Assembly: GCA_016182655.1 (NCBI GenBank)
Contig: JACPGB010000021.1
Span: 1 to 51,159 of the forward strand
DNA: 51,159 bases
Origin: Deltaproteobacteria bacterium
GTDB taxonomy: Bacteria > Desulfobacterota > GWC2-55-46
Reading direction: 5' to 3'
The translations under genes and the position numbers were made by a program. Within the stretch, counting starts at the first letter, position 1. Each line of letters starts with the position of its first letter. Shown piece after piece: positions 32,184 to 41,392 of this stretch. The notes beneath the pieces were generated by a model. The model did not search any database, had not been told where the DNA came from, and was given only the letters and a program-made list of their open reading frames with translations.

Positions 32184-33284
32184 TCAAAGCCCGGCGAGCA
32201 CGATGGCTATGTCCACGACGAAGAGAAGGAATATGCCGAGTTCGAGCATGTAGGCCCGCTTCGAGGCTATTTCGTCGTGGAGCATCTTGTAGGTGTCCAT
32301 GACTATCTGCAGCTTCTCGCGTATCCCCACTTCGAGGTCGCGGCTCCGGAGGAGCGCCATGAAGGTCCGGTATATCCTCGCGTAATAGACGTCCTCCGTC
32401 ACCTTAAGGGAGTTGTTCACCCGTTCGGTTATCTCCGTTATTTCGGTCACGGTCCGGGTGATCTTCCTCGCGAGCCTCTCGAAAAGCCGGAGCCGGAGCA
32501 CGGAGACCCTTTTCCCCGCGAGTGTCGCGTATATCGATTTGAGCTCCTTGTCTATGACCCCGTCATAGTACCTGAGCTCGAATATCTGGGCGTTCGCGAA
32601 TTCCAGCAGGTCCGGCAGGTCGAAACTCCCGGACGGGTCTATTATGAAGGCGTTATCGAGGTGGACTATGATGAGGTCGTCCGGGTAGTAGCTGAAGCTG
32701 TGGCGGAGCGTCTCCTGCTTGGTAAAACGGCTCAACTCCCTCGTCTCGTAGAGGAGCAGTCTCGTTGGGTCGTACCTTGAGAGGAACTCGGAGATCTTAA
32801 GCTCTTCCCCGAGCGCTTCTATGTAGATTATCGCGTAGTCCTCCGCGAACCCTTCCTTTATCTCGCGCGCCGATATCGCGTCCGAAATGGACTCCGAGAG
32901 CTGTCCGACGTAGTCCCTCGCCAGGGCGTCGATCGACCTGTCGGCGTCGAGCGCCTGAGAGGCCTTTTCGAGCTCGTCGAAGGTGGCGCCCGGCGGTATC
33001 GGGATGTCGAAGGCGATCGACAGGACGCCGAAATCGAAGGCCTTGGCAACGACGTTCACCTTCGTATCCCTGCCGAAGAGGGGTTTTACGAACGGCTGGA
33101 GGTCGAATGAGATAGGCGGGTTCGCGAACTGGAGCGCCTTCATGTACGGGTACCTGGAGAACTGGAGCCTCCTTGCGCCCTCCTTTGCGTCCTTCTCGAT
33201 CCTGCCGAGGTCTATTTCGAGGCCCACGTCAAAGAGCCTGTAGATGACTATCCTGCCTTTTTGTATGGAAAGCATACCTTGCAC
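32184..33284 (-). CDS. Tail-anchored protein of unknown function (RMD1/DUF155-like layout)
   Basis: A 366-residue protein: a large soluble N-terminal domain (~1-250), a long helical segment (~250-340, RVSVLRLRLFERLARKITRT then EKLQIVMDTYKML), and one C-terminal transmembrane helix (~347-364, LELGIFLLFVVDIAIVLAG). The order 'alpha/beta domain, coiled segment, C-terminal membrane anchor' resembles the RMD1/DUF155 family; this is fold-level inference. The start is GTG 33284 or ATG 33275; neither has a strong ribosome site. Its neighbours are a coiled-coil gene (convergent) and a kinase gene, which do not reveal its role. Confidence 0.75.
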   Translation of the reverse strand: MQGMLSIQKGRIVIYRLFDVGLEIDLGRIEKDAKEGARRLQFSRYPYMKALQFANPPISFDLQPFVKPLFGRDTKVNVVAKAFDFGVLSIAFDIPIPPGATFDELEKASQALDADRSIDALARDYVGQLSESISDAISAREIKEGFAEDYAIIYIEALGEELKISEFLSRYDPTRLLLYETRELSRFTKQETLRHSFSYYPDDLIIVHLDNAFIIDPSGSFDLPDLLEFANAQIFELRYYDGVIDKELKSIYATLAGKRVSVLRLRLFERLARKITRTVTEITEITERVNNSLKVTEDVYYARIYRTFMALLRSRDLEVGIREKLQIVMDTYKMLHDEIASKRAYMLELGIFLLFVVDIAIVLAGL

Positions 33285-33342
33285 GCCGCTATGCCCATTT
33301 CTGATAAAAATCGCTCAAATATGTGTCTGCCGCTTCCGCCGC

Positions 33343-35706
33343 TCAGGCGGCCGGGAGCCTTACCATGGCCCTTGTGCCTTTGCCGGGGGCGGAATCGAAC
33401 TCGAGCGTGCCTTTGTGCTCCTTTACGATGGAGTATGAGATGGAGAGCCCGAGCCCCGTGCCGCCGGAGTCCGACCTTGTAGTAAAGAACGGTTCGGTGA
33501 TCCTTTCGAGCACCTCCTTCGTCATGCCTTCGCCCTCGTCCGCTACCGTTATGACGACGGAGCGGCCTTCCTTGTCGTGGTGCGTGGAGACGAAGACGCC
33601 CCGCGACCTCTCGGGCAGGGCATGGAGCGCGTTAAGTATCAGGTTTATGACGACCTGCTCTATCTTCTGCTCGCTCCCCCTTACGCAGGGTATGCCTTCC
33701 CCGCATGAGACATCGAACCTGTCCGTGTGCTTGTTTATCTGCGTGTTCAGGATAGATACCGCCGCAAGGACCGCCCTGTTCGCGTCGAGCTCCCCGTCGG
33801 CGGCCGCTCTCCCGGTACGCGAGAAGTCCTTGAGGTTGTCGACTATCCCCTTTATCCTCCTCGACCCGTCCGTTATGCCGGAGAGGAGCTCCGGGATCAC
33901 TTCGCACATCTCGGAGTACGGCAGGCCCCCGAGCGAAAAGTCGCCGTTCGCCATGTAATAGTCGCCGAGTATGCGGGAAGCGTCCTTCCAGGCGTCGGAG
34001 AGGAGAGTGGAGTTGAAGAGTATGAAGTTGTTCGGGTTGTTTATCTCGTGGGCCACCCCGGAGGCGAGCGTACCGATGGATGTCATCTTGTTCGCATGGA
34101 TGAGCTTTGCCTGCATGATCCTGTTCTTCTCCTCCATGCAGACTCTCACGGTTATGTCCCTCACGGTGCAGTACGCGACGGCCCCGTCCTTGAGCCTTAT
34201 GATCTGCGCCCGTATGGAGTTTACGAGCCTCTCGCCGTCCTTCCTCATGTTCTCGACGGGCTCGGCGGCATAGTAGCCCTTTGTCTTAAGCTCTACGGCC
34301 ACCCTCTCGCACTCGTCCTTGTTCCCGCCGAAGATGAGAGCGGCCCCGGCCTCGATTATCTCCTCCTTCGAGTACCCGAAAAGGGCTTCCGCCGCCGGGT
34401 TCACCCCGAGTATCCTGCACGAGCCGGGCTCGATGATGAACTGGGCGTCCTGGTTCTGCTCGAATATCAGACGGAACCTCTCCTCGCTCTCCCTTACGGC
34501 CTCCTCCGAGCGCCGCCTCTCCGTCACGTCGCGCTTCACACCGAGGGCGAAGTCCTTGTCCCCTATCCGGAGCGGGGTTATCGCCATGTCTACCCAGACC
34601 TCTTCCCCGTCCTTCCTCCGGAGCCTCATCTCCGGCACTAAGGCGCCCGTCTTCCAGTAGGCCTTGTGGGTCTCTATATTATCGACCGATTCAGGGAATA
34701 TGAGGAGGCGCACGTCGGATGAAAGGAGTTCCTCTCTTGAGTAGCCGAACATGCTGAGGCCCGCCTGGTTTACGTCTATGTACCTGCCTTCCATGTCGAT
34801 GATGAACATCCCGTCCATGGCGGTCTCGAAGACGGTGCGGAGCCTGCCCTCGCTCTCGCGCAGCGCCGCCAGAGCCGCTTTTTTCTCGGCCGCTTCCTCG
34901 ATTGCGGAAAGCGCGTACGCTATATTGTCGGCGAGGTTCTGGAGCAGGTCATTGAAGCCGGGCCTGAGGGGCGCGGGACCCGGGGGGTAGACGACGAGCG
35001 AGCCGGAGGTATTGCCGAAACGGAACGGGAACAAAGAGGCCTTGAGGTCAGCCTCCTTGCCCGGGGGTGCGGCCCCTTCAGCCCCGGAGGGCGCATCCGT
35101 CGACTCAGGGGCGCCGGACCCGTCGAGCATTACGACGGCCTTCCTGAAGCCGCCCTTTTCCGAGAGTATCCGGCAGGTCTCGCTTAAAAGGGACGAGGGG
35201 TCTTTTTCCCTCACTATGAGCTGGTTTACTTCTGATACCGTGCCGATGAGCTGTGATAAGAGCCTTCCTTCCTCCTCGGCTGATTTAAGCCTTTTCCTGT
35301 AACCGTACTCATTCAGTTCCCTGCGGACCGCGGCCGGCAGCACCGAGATGCTGGACTTGCAGAGGTAATCGTTCGCGCCGGCCTTCATAGCCGCTATGGC
35401 GAGCGCCTCGCCCTCGAGCCCCGAGACCATTATCGCCGGACACTCGACACCCGCGGCGCGTATCTCCCTCAATGCCTCGATGCCGCTCCACCCGGGTATC
35501 AGGCAGTCGATGAGTACGAGGTCCCATTCCGTTCCGAGCGCGGAGGCGAGCTCTTCGCGATTTTTTACGGTCGAGGAGGAAAGGCGCATCCCGCCCATCT
35601 CAAGCTCGCTCTTCATGAGGACGGCGTCGGACTCCGAGTCCTCGACGATGAGCACGCGGGCGCACTCTGGGCTTTCGCTTTTCAGGACCTGCTCGTCAGT
35701 CCGCAC
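33343..35706 (-). CDS. Receiver-GAF-PAS-PAS histidine kinase
   Basis: A 787-residue soluble kinase with an N-terminal receiver instead of a membrane sensor. The receiver (18-140) has ED(22-23) and phosphoacceptor D67 (LVLIDCLIPGWSG). A GAF-like segment (~150-285), two PAS domains (about 292-400 and 412-530; FETAMDGMFIIDMEGRYIDV and FEQNQDAQFIIEPGSCRIL), a dimerisation helix with the phosphoacceptor His in SGVAHEINNPNN, and an ATPase domain (NLILNAL, DEGEGM, GGTGLGLSISYSIV) follow. It could relay a signal from another kinase. The start is GTG 35706 with AAGGGGAG upstream, overlapping the pyrophosphatase gene by 11 bases. Confidence 0.93.
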   Translation of the reverse strand: MRTDEQVLKSESPECARVLIVEDSESDAVLMKSELEMGGMRLSSSTVKNREELASALGTEWDLVLIDCLIPGWSGIEALREIRAAGVECPAIMVSGLEGEALAIAAMKAGANDYLCKSSISVLPAAVRRELNEYGYRKRLKSAEEEGRLLSQLIGTVSEVNQLIVREKDPSSLLSETCRILSEKGGFRKAVVMLDGSGAPESTDAPSGAEGAAPPGKEADLKASLFPFRFGNTSGSLVVYPPGPAPLRPGFNDLLQNLADNIAYALSAIEEAAEKKAALAALRESEGRLRTVFETAMDGMFIIDMEGRYIDVNQAGLSMFGYSREELLSSDVRLLIFPESVDNIETHKAYWKTGALVPEMRLRRKDGEEVWVDMAITPLRIGDKDFALGVKRDVTERRRSEEAVRESEERFRLIFEQNQDAQFIIEPGSCRILGVNPAAEALFGYSKEEIIEAGAALIFGGNKDECERVAVELKTKGYYAAEPVENMRKDGERLVNSIRAQIIRLKDGAVAYCTVRDITVRVCMEEKNRIMQAKLIHANKMTSIGTLASGVAHEINNPNNFILFNSTLLSDAWKDASRILGDYYMANGDFSLGGLPYSEMCEVIPELLSGITDGSRRIKGIVDNLKDFSRTGRAAADGELDANRAVLAAVSILNTQINKHTDRFDVSCGEGIPCVRGSEQKIEQVVINLILNALHALPERSRGVFVSTHHDKEGRSVVITVADEGEGMTKEVLERITEPFFTTRSDSGGTGLGLSISYSIVKEHKGTLEFDSAPGKGTRAMVRLPAA

Positions 35707-36214
35707 CCGGCTCCCCTTCCTTAAGCCTCCTCGAGGCCGCCTCTATCGCCTTGAGCGCCGCGTCGGCCCCTTCCCACCCCTCAATGCCCGTCTTCTTCTC
35801 TTCGAGGTCCTTGTATATCCTGAAAAAGTGCTCTATTTCCTTCAAAAGGTGGGGCGGGGCGTCGCCCAGGCCCCTTATGTAGTTCCAGAACGGGTCGTTG
35901 ACCGGCACGCAGAGTATCTTCTCGTCCGGCCCCTTCTCGTCCCACATCCTGAAGAGCCCCACGGGCCGCGCCTCTATGAGGCACCCGGGGAAGGTCGGCT
36001 CCCAGACGAGGACGAGCGCGTCGAGCGCGTCTCCGTCCTCGGCGAGCGTATCGAGTATGAACCCGTAGTCGCTCGGGTAATGGACGGCGGAGAAGAGCAT
36101 CCTGTCGAAGCGGATGGCCTTACGTTCCTTGTCGTACTCGTATTTGTTCCTGCACCCCTTGGGGATCTCGATCATCACCTGAACCGTAAAGTCGGACAAG
36201 GCGGACTCCTCCAT
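35696..36214 (-). CDS. ppa: Inorganic pyrophosphatase, family I
   Basis: Hydrolyses pyrophosphate to drive biosynthetic reactions in the cytoplasm. It has 172 residues. Family-I residues are visible in EIPKGCRNKYEYD, the motif YPSDYGFILDTLAEDGDALDALVL (the DGDALD acidic box) and the C-terminal IEHFFRIYKDLEEKK. It overlaps the kinase gene by 11 bases, which suggests coupled translation of a housekeeping enzyme and a signalling protein. Confidence 0.95.
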   Translation of the reverse strand: MEESALSDFTVQVMIEIPKGCRNKYEYDKERKAIRFDRMLFSAVHYPSDYGFILDTLAEDGDALDALVLVWEPTFPGCLIEARPVGLFRMWDEKGPDEKILCVPVNDPFWNYIRGLGDAPPHLLKEIEHFFRIYKDLEEKKTGIEGWEGADAALKAIEAASRRLKEGEPGAD

Positions 36215-36302
36215 GGGGCCCGGGCGGCAGGCCTTTTCCCGTGTGCTATTCAGGTGATTTGAAAAAGTCTACAGGATAGGAGGTTGGCTGTCAAACGGAA
36301 AG

Positions 36303-36485
36303 TTACCGGAGTCTGCCGCGGGACGTCTGCGAGGGTAAGGGGATCACATTGCCGCCCTCGCGCGTCCGCTCGCCCGTCTCCTTCGGCTCGAGCGCGCCGT
36401 CGCAGACCGGGCAGGCGAGCCGCTCATGCGCGCTCGACGCGCTCCAAAGGTCGGCTCCGCATCCCAGGCATTTGAACGCAAACAT
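36303..36485 (-). CDS. 60-residue zinc-ribbon protein
   Basis: A small protein with CLGC (6-9) and CPVC (25-28), a zinc-ribbon pair like those of small regulatory or FmdB-like proteins, and a basic, Ser/Arg-rich tail. GGAGGGGGAGAG directly before the ATG is a very strong ribosome site and supports a real gene despite the size. The role is unknown. It lies between ppa and a response regulator, all on the minus strand. Confidence 0.7.
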   Translation of the reverse strand: MFAFKCLGCGADLWSASSAHERLACPVCDGALEPKETGERTREGGNVIPLPSQTSRGRLR

Positions 36486-36543
36486 CTCTCCCCCTCCCGC
36501 TGGCCATGTGTAGCGCCTGGCGTGGCCGTCTTCGGCGCCCCTT

Positions 36544-37197
36544 CTACCCGGCGGCCCCCGCCTCCGGGAGCTCGTTCGAGTATCTTATGGCGAATGTGAT
36601 GAGCTGGGGCCTGTTCCTGATGTCGAGCTTGTGAAAAATCCGCTGGAGGTGGGTCTTAACAGTCGGCTCGCTTATGCAGAGCTTTTCCGCTATCTCCCTG
36701 TTCCTTAAGCCCTGCCCCACGAGCGAGACGACCTCCCATTCCCGATCGGAAAGCGCCGGCCTCTTTCTCTTCCTGATGGTATGGAGCCCCGCAAGGAGGC
36801 TCTTTATATCGAGCTTGTCGAGCCACACCTCCCCGGATGCCGCGGCCCGTATCGCCTTTTTGAGCGCGCTCGGGGCCGAGCTCGCCGAGACCACCCCTTT
36901 TACGCCCTTCGAGATGACGGCCGAGATTATGTTCTCATCGCCGCACCCGGTGTCTATGAGGACGAGCTTCATCTGCTGGGGCGGAGCCTCTTCGCCGAAC
37001 GTGCCGTAGAGTGTGGCGAAGTCGAGGACGAGCACGTCCGGCCTCGACGACTCGTTAGCTCTGGCCGGGCTCGCGCCGGGCCTCACTATCTCAGTCACCC
37101 TTATTTCGTCCGAACCGTCGAGGAGCTTCTTTATGCCTTCCGAAAAGAGCGCGTTAGAAAGCGCCACAGCGACCTTTATACTCATGCCCCATCCCAT
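36544..37197 (-). CDS. NarL-type regulator with degenerate receiver
   Basis: A 213-217-residue LuxR-family transcription factor. The C-terminal helix-turn-helix is intact (SDREWEVVSLVGQGLRNREIAEKLCISEPTVKTHLQRIFHKL). In the receiver the phosphoacceptor Asp is present (PDVLVLDF), but the acid pair that binds magnesium is replaced (VALSNALF in place of VDDHPLF) and the conserved Lys is lost (GVVSASS). It is therefore probably not controlled by ordinary phosphorylation. The start may be ATG 37185 (MSIKVAVA) or 37197. Its upstream region is filled by a 204-bp palindromic element. Confidence 0.88.
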   Translation of the reverse strand: MGWGMSIKVAVALSNALFSEGIKKLLDGSDEIRVTEIVRPGASPARANESSRPDVLVLDFATLYGTFGEEAPPQQMKLVLIDTGCGDENIISAVISKGVKGVVSASSAPSALKKAIRAAASGEVWLDKLDIKSLLAGLHTIRKRKRPALSDREWEVVSLVGQGLRNREIAEKLCISEPTVKTHLQRIFHKLDIRNRPQLITFAIRYSNELPEAGAAG

Positions 37198-37199
37198 GG

Positions 37200-37403
37200 C
37201 GAACGCGATAAATGTTCTTTATACTGCGTTCCGCTCCTCGGAAAATCCTCGACGTACGCAACAAGTACGCCTGCGGTTTTCCTCGTCGCGCGCCTTGTCT
37301 AAAGCCATTTCTCGCGTTCGAACAAATCTTTTTTTTCAACCAGCCGACACTTTTCCGGCGCACTTCGCGTCAGAACGCCGTATAAAGACATTTATCGCAT
37401 TCG
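37200..37403. repeat. 204-bp element with ~31-bp inverted ends
   Basis: 37200-37231 (CGAACGCGATAAATGTTCTT...) and 37373-37403 (...AAGACATTTATCGCATTCG) are imperfect inverted repeats. An inner hairpin GGAAAA...CGTAC / GTACG...TTTTCC is centred near 37259. It begins directly after the sigma-factor stop at 37404 and ends three bases before the regulator's ATG, as a MITE might. No coding capacity. Confidence 0.7.
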
Positions 37404-38387
37404 TTATATGGAGTCGAACGTGGCGATGTCCGACTGCTTTATGATCCTCTTGAGCTTATCGAGCGCCTTTACCTCTATCTGCCTCACGCGCTCGCGCGTC
37501 ACGCCGAAGGACCTGCCGATGGACTCAAGTGTTTGAGGGTCGTCCTCGTCGAGGCCGAACCTGAGCCTTATTATCGTCCGTTCGTTGTCGTCGAGCATCC
37601 CGAGCCACCCGTTTATCCTCTCCTGCCTCCGGGACTCGTCGATTATGTCCATCGGCGCCGGGAACCTGTCGTCCTCCAACCTGTCGAGCAACGATTGGTC
37701 CGTCTCACGGGATGCGCGCGTCAGCCTCGATATGTCGGCCGTAACGTGTATCGGGAGCCGGACGATCGACGACTGGTTGGCTATCGCCCTCTCTATCGCC
37801 TGCTTTATCCAGTAGGTCGCGTAGGTCGAGAACTTACACCCCTTCGTCGCCTTGAACCTCTCCACCGACTTTATAAGGCCGATGTTCCCCTCTTCTATCA
37901 GGTCCTGCAGGGGGAGCCCCCTGTTAAGGTATCTCTTGGCGATATTGACGACGAGCCTAAGGTTCGCCTCTATCATCTGTCTCCGCGAGTCGTTGTCGCC
38001 TTTCGCGATCTTCCTCGCGAGATATTTTTCCTCGTCGGAGGTGAGGAGCGCGAACTTCTTTATGCCGCTGAAGTACACCTTCACCGAATCGCTCGCGGCG
38101 TTCTCCCTGCCGTCCTTCTCATCCCTCCTGCCGCGCCTCCTGCCCCTTGCAACCGGCTCGGCCTTGTCGGGTACCGGCGAGTCCTTGACCGCGATCTTCT
38201 CCGCGTCGGGCGCGAAGGGGGTCTGCTCTCTCTTGGCCTTGCCGTCCCCTTTTTCGGAGAACCTGTACGGCAAAGGCCACTTCGGCTCATGGGTGTCGCC
38301 CTGGGGGACCTTCCTTACCGGAACGAACCCGCGCTTCCCCTCATTACCGCCGAAACCAACGAATTTCTTCTCCCTTTTGTTAGGCAT
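37404..38387 (-). CDS. Sigma-70 family factor (RpoS/RpoH-like, group 2)
   Basis: A 327-residue alternative primary-type sigma factor. The N-terminal ~95 residues are basic and unstructured. Region 1.2/2 begins at YFSGIKKFALLTSDEEKYLAR. Region 2 has EANLRLVVNIAKRYLNRGLPLQDLIEEGNIGLIKSVERF and STYATYWIKQAIERAI. Region 4 has ERTIIRLRFGLDEDDPQTLESIGR and VTRERVRQIEVKAL. This fits group-2 factors such as RpoS. GGAGGGG eight bases before the ATG is a strong ribosome site. It lies between two response-regulator genes, which suggests a stress-response locus. Confidence 0.92.
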   Translation of the reverse strand: MPNKREKKFVGFGGNEGKRGFVPVRKVPQGDTHEPKWPLPYRFSEKGDGKAKREQTPFAPDAEKIAVKDSPVPDKAEPVARGRRRGRRDEKDGRENAASDSVKVYFSGIKKFALLTSDEEKYLARKIAKGDNDSRRQMIEANLRLVVNIAKRYLNRGLPLQDLIEEGNIGLIKSVERFKATKGCKFSTYATYWIKQAIERAIANQSSIVRLPIHVTADISRLTRASRETDQSLLDRLEDDRFPAPMDIIDESRRQERINGWLGMLDDNERTIIRLRFGLDEDDPQTLESIGRSFGVTRERVRQIEVKALDKLKRIIKQSDIATFDSI

Positions 38388-38435
38388 CAGCCCCTCCTAT
38401 GTAAATGGTTTTCTGTCGTTTTTAACCCCGGCGCC

Positions 38436-39164
38436 TCAGACCGCCTTCGCGGGTATGACGTTCACTATCGACGAGACCGGCATGGGCTCGTCGAACCTTA
38501 TGCCGGCCGCGCTCCTTTTGGCGTCCACGGGCCTCGACCAGACGACCTTCGCGTACCTGTGGATATTGAGGCCGTTTACGCTCAAGTAGACGCTCACCGC
38601 CTCTCCCTCCTGGAACGGCGCCCCCTCGTAGACGATCTTTATCCCGTTCCTCGAGACGTTCTCGGTCATCGAGACTATGTACCGCTCCCTGTAGAGCCCC
38701 TCCTCGAAGACGTCGCAGTCGGCCGAGAGCGTGAACCTCGCCTCTTCCCGTTTGCCTATCTCGTTTTTCATAAAGGTCCCGGAGAGCTCTCTGGCAAGGA
38801 CGTCGTCGACGCCCGCGAGGAGCTCGGCTATCCTGAATGGTTTCACAAGGTATTTGAGTTCTTCGACCGTGAATGCGCTCTCGAGCTCGGGGGTCAAGTC
38901 CCCTGTCATGAATATGAACCTGCCCTTGAGCGCCGGGAAATCGCGGAGCGCCTGGGAGTAGAGGTCGATGCCGCCGACCTCCGGCATGGCTACGTCCGTT
39001 ATCACCATGTCCATCCTCGACCTCTTAATGAGGTCGAGGGCCTCTGCCCCGTTCGACGCGGCCCTCACCTGGTAACCGGCCACCGACAGCACCTCGACGC
39101 ACAGGCTCCTTATGTTCTCGTCGTCGTCGACGACGAGTATCTTCCTGGAGCCGTTATCGCGCAT
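38436..39164 (-). CDS. Response regulator with C-terminal PilZ domain
   Basis: A 242-residue two-domain protein. The receiver has VVDDDE (D13, D14), phosphoacceptor D57 (MVITDVAMP), Thr in IFMTGD and Lys in YLVKPF. The PilZ domain (~138-235) has an RxxxR in KREEARF and NVSRNG as the second cyclic-di-GMP motif. It probably links a phosphorelay to cyclic di-GMP, as in surface or motility control. ATG 39164 follows GAGGAGG by six bases; the extension to 39206 is unlikely. It is just upstream of the sigma-factor gene (48 bp), probably one operon. Confidence 0.9.
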   Translation of the reverse strand: MRDNGSRKILVVDDDENIRSLCVEVLSVAGYQVRAASNGAEALDLIKRSRMDMVITDVAMPEVGGIDLYSQALRDFPALKGRFIFMTGDLTPELESAFTVEELKYLVKPFRIAELLAGVDDVLARELSGTFMKNEIGKREEARFTLSADCDVFEEGLYRERYIVSMTENVSRNGIKIVYEGAPFQEGEAVSVYLSVNGLNIHRYAKVVWSRPVDAKRSAAGIRFDEPMPVSSIVNVIPAKAV

Positions 39165-39206
39165 GGCCGGCCTCCTCTCTGAAAATGCAAATACCAATTC
39201 CGTCAT

Positions 39207-39811
39207 ATCGCCGCCTTTCCGCGAGCAACCGGCTCGAAACAGAGTAAAATCAGATTCGAAATGAGAGGGGAGTATCGCTTTCGGACTTCAGGGAACCTTG
39301 AAGGGTTTCTGCCTTGCCTTCATTCCAACATTCCAAGAACTCGCGCACATCTCATCTTGTCCATGACATGACAAGTGCAGGAAGCGTGCCACTGAAAAGG
39401 GGCGTCGGTTTGGATAAGCCAGTCGTGCGAATCGTGAATTTCCGATTGATGCGGAACTCATCACGCGGGGTGGGACGAAATTTACCCGGGCTTAAGGCGA
39501 GGGCTCAAAAACGCAACGCCTGCGCGGTCTTTAGGCGGATGCAAAAAAAATCGCAGGAGCAAAAAATGTCCCATGGGTCGGGGGTTTTAAGGGGTATAAG
39601 GGACGTTTCGAGGGGGAAAAGAGGTTACGGCTATGATATTTTTTTTAAAGCGGCCGAGAGGCCCCGCGCGGTTTTTAGAGATTGCTGAAAACGCGGTTTT
39701 TGTGAGGCTTCAAATAAACTCCGGGTGCGAGGCGTCGAGGAGCGAGGCGACTCTTTTGCACGCCGGGGGCTCCGATTGATGCCGGCAAAGCAGAAACTTC
39801 GGGAGCAAGCC
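39207..39811. other. 605-bp intergenic region
   Basis: It separates the response-regulator/PilZ operon from the sigma-54 activator. A plus-strand reading frame at 39314-39688 has a basic, low-complexity product, no ribosome site and no family likeness, so I do not call it. From about 39690 to 39790 lies a partial GTAC-family repeat (GGTGCGAGGCGTCGAGGAG). I see no riboswitch or RNA gene. Confidence 0.6.
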
Positions 39812-41224
39812 TTATGCCTCGAACCTCTTCCTGTTAAGCCGCTTGTTCAGCGCCTGCCGGGTGAGTCCGAGGAGGGAGGCGGCTATGCCCTGGTTGCCGT
39901 TCGATATCTCGAGCGCTCTCGTTATGAGCCTCTCCTCCATTTCCTTGAGCGTCGGGAACCCGTCCGGGCCGAAAGGGGCCTGCTCCTCGGAGGCATGGAC
40001 GGCGGTCTCCTTGAAGGCGCGCTCGTAGCCTATGATGTCCTTGAAGCTCTCCATGGAGAGGACCCCTCCCTTGTGCCTGGCCACGGCGTCGTAGACCATG
40101 GCCTGGAGCTCCCTGACGTTGCCCGGGAAGTGGTACGTGGACATGAGTGTGGCGAGCTCCGGCGGGGCCGTCGGCTTTCTCTTGCCCATCTCGGCGGCGG
40201 CGTCGGCGAGGAAGCTGTTAAGGAGGAGCGCGATGTCTCCGGCGCGCTCGCGCAAGGGCGGTATCTGCACCTGGTGCGCCCGAAGTCTGTAGTAGAGGTC
40301 CTTTCTGAACTTCCCGTCGGCTATGAGTTTTTGCAGGTCCCTGTTGGTGGCGACGACTATGCGGACGTCGCTCCCCTTCGGCACATCCGACCCCAGAGGA
40401 TAATACTTCTGCTCCTGAAGGAGCCGGAGGAGCTTCACCTGGGATGATTCGCTCGTGTCCCCTATCTCGTCCAGGAAGAGCGTCCCGCCCGCGGCCTGCG
40501 CAATGAGCCCCTCGCGGGCCTCCTCGGCCCCGGTATACGCCCCTTTCTTGTGGCCGAAGAGGGTGTCCGAGAACATGGTGTCGTCAAGACCGGCGACGTT
40601 CACGGCTATGAACGCGCCCTTCCTGCCGCTTATGTCGTGGACGGCTCTGGCGAAGAGCTCCTTTCCGACACCCGTCTCGCCTATTATGAGGACCGGCTGG
40701 TTCGTCGCGGCTATGACCTCTACGTACTGGAAGACCGCCCTCATCCGCTCGTCCGCCGTGATGATGGAGGAGAACGCGCCCTCGTTTTCGATCCCGCCCT
40801 TAAGGAGCCTCTGCTTTAAAGACGAGACCTCGGCCCGAAGCGACGAGAGCTCCATCGCCCTTTTTACCGTGGATTCGAACCTCTCCCTCTCGACCGGTTT
40901 TACGAGATAATCGAAGGCTCCGGCCCTCATGCACCCGACCGCCGTCTCCAACTCGTTTATCGCCGACATTATCACGACCGGGACGAGCGGGTGCCGGTCG
41001 TTTATCTCCGAGAGGATGTCGAGCCCCGAGACGCGCGGCATGGAGAGGTCGAGGATTACGGCCGAGACCGCGTTGCCTTCGAGGAACGGGAGCACCTTGG
41101 TCCCGTCGTCGAGGGTGGCGACCTCCTTTATGCCGGAGGACCGTAGCATGAGGCTGAAGCTTTTCAGTATCTGTTGCTCGTCGTCGACGAGCAGCACCGG
41201 CGGGGCTGAGAGCAACTTTTTCAT
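39812..41224 (-). CDS. NtrC-family sigma-54 response regulator
   Basis: A 470-residue activator of RpoN-dependent promoters. The receiver has LLVDDEQQIL and phosphoacceptor in VILDLSMPRVSG. The AAA+ domain has Walker A GETGVGKELFA (~172), the sigma-54 contact loop as GAYTGA (Tyr for Phe, a known functional variant), Walker B GGTLFLDEIGD and the arginine finger region RKDLYYRL. A Fis-type helix-turn-helix closes the protein (NQGIAASLLGLTRQALNKRL). It probably pairs with the membrane kinase encoded just upstream (41629-44532), which has the same orientation, although a MITE-like element separates them. Confidence 0.94.
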   Translation of the reverse strand: MKKLLSAPPVLLVDDEQQILKSFSLMLRSSGIKEVATLDDGTKVLPFLEGNAVSAVILDLSMPRVSGLDILSEINDRHPLVPVVIMSAINELETAVGCMRAGAFDYLVKPVERERFESTVKRAMELSSLRAEVSSLKQRLLKGGIENEGAFSSIITADERMRAVFQYVEVIAATNQPVLIIGETGVGKELFARAVHDISGRKGAFIAVNVAGLDDTMFSDTLFGHKKGAYTGAEEAREGLIAQAAGGTLFLDEIGDTSESSQVKLLRLLQEQKYYPLGSDVPKGSDVRIVVATNRDLQKLIADGKFRKDLYYRLRAHQVQIPPLRERAGDIALLLNSFLADAAAEMGKRKPTAPPELATLMSTYHFPGNVRELQAMVYDAVARHKGGVLSMESFKDIIGYERAFKETAVHASEEQAPFGPDGFPTLKEMEERLITRALEISNGNQGIAASLLGLTRQALNKRLNRKRFEA

Positions 41225-41392
41225 CGATGAGGGGTCCGGGCCTTTCGGAGGAAATATGTGCCGTGTCGAAACGCGGGCCTTAAAGCGGGTCGTCAGGTCT
41301 TTCGGCGGAGGGGCCCCCTTTCACTTCGTCCGGGTTTCCCGCTCCACCACGTACAACGCCGCGTCAAAAGGCCGCATTGTAATTATAGGGTG

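Noticed and set aside
37533-39182. A 549-codon open frame on the plus strand
   Set aside because: It is fully antisense to the sigma-factor and receiver-PilZ genes, has no recognisable domain and only reflects the GC-rich third codon positions of the real genes.
39314-39688. A 124-codon frame in the intergenic region after the receiver-PilZ gene
   Set aside because: No ribosome site, low-complexity basic product and no family likeness; the region also holds repeat sequence.
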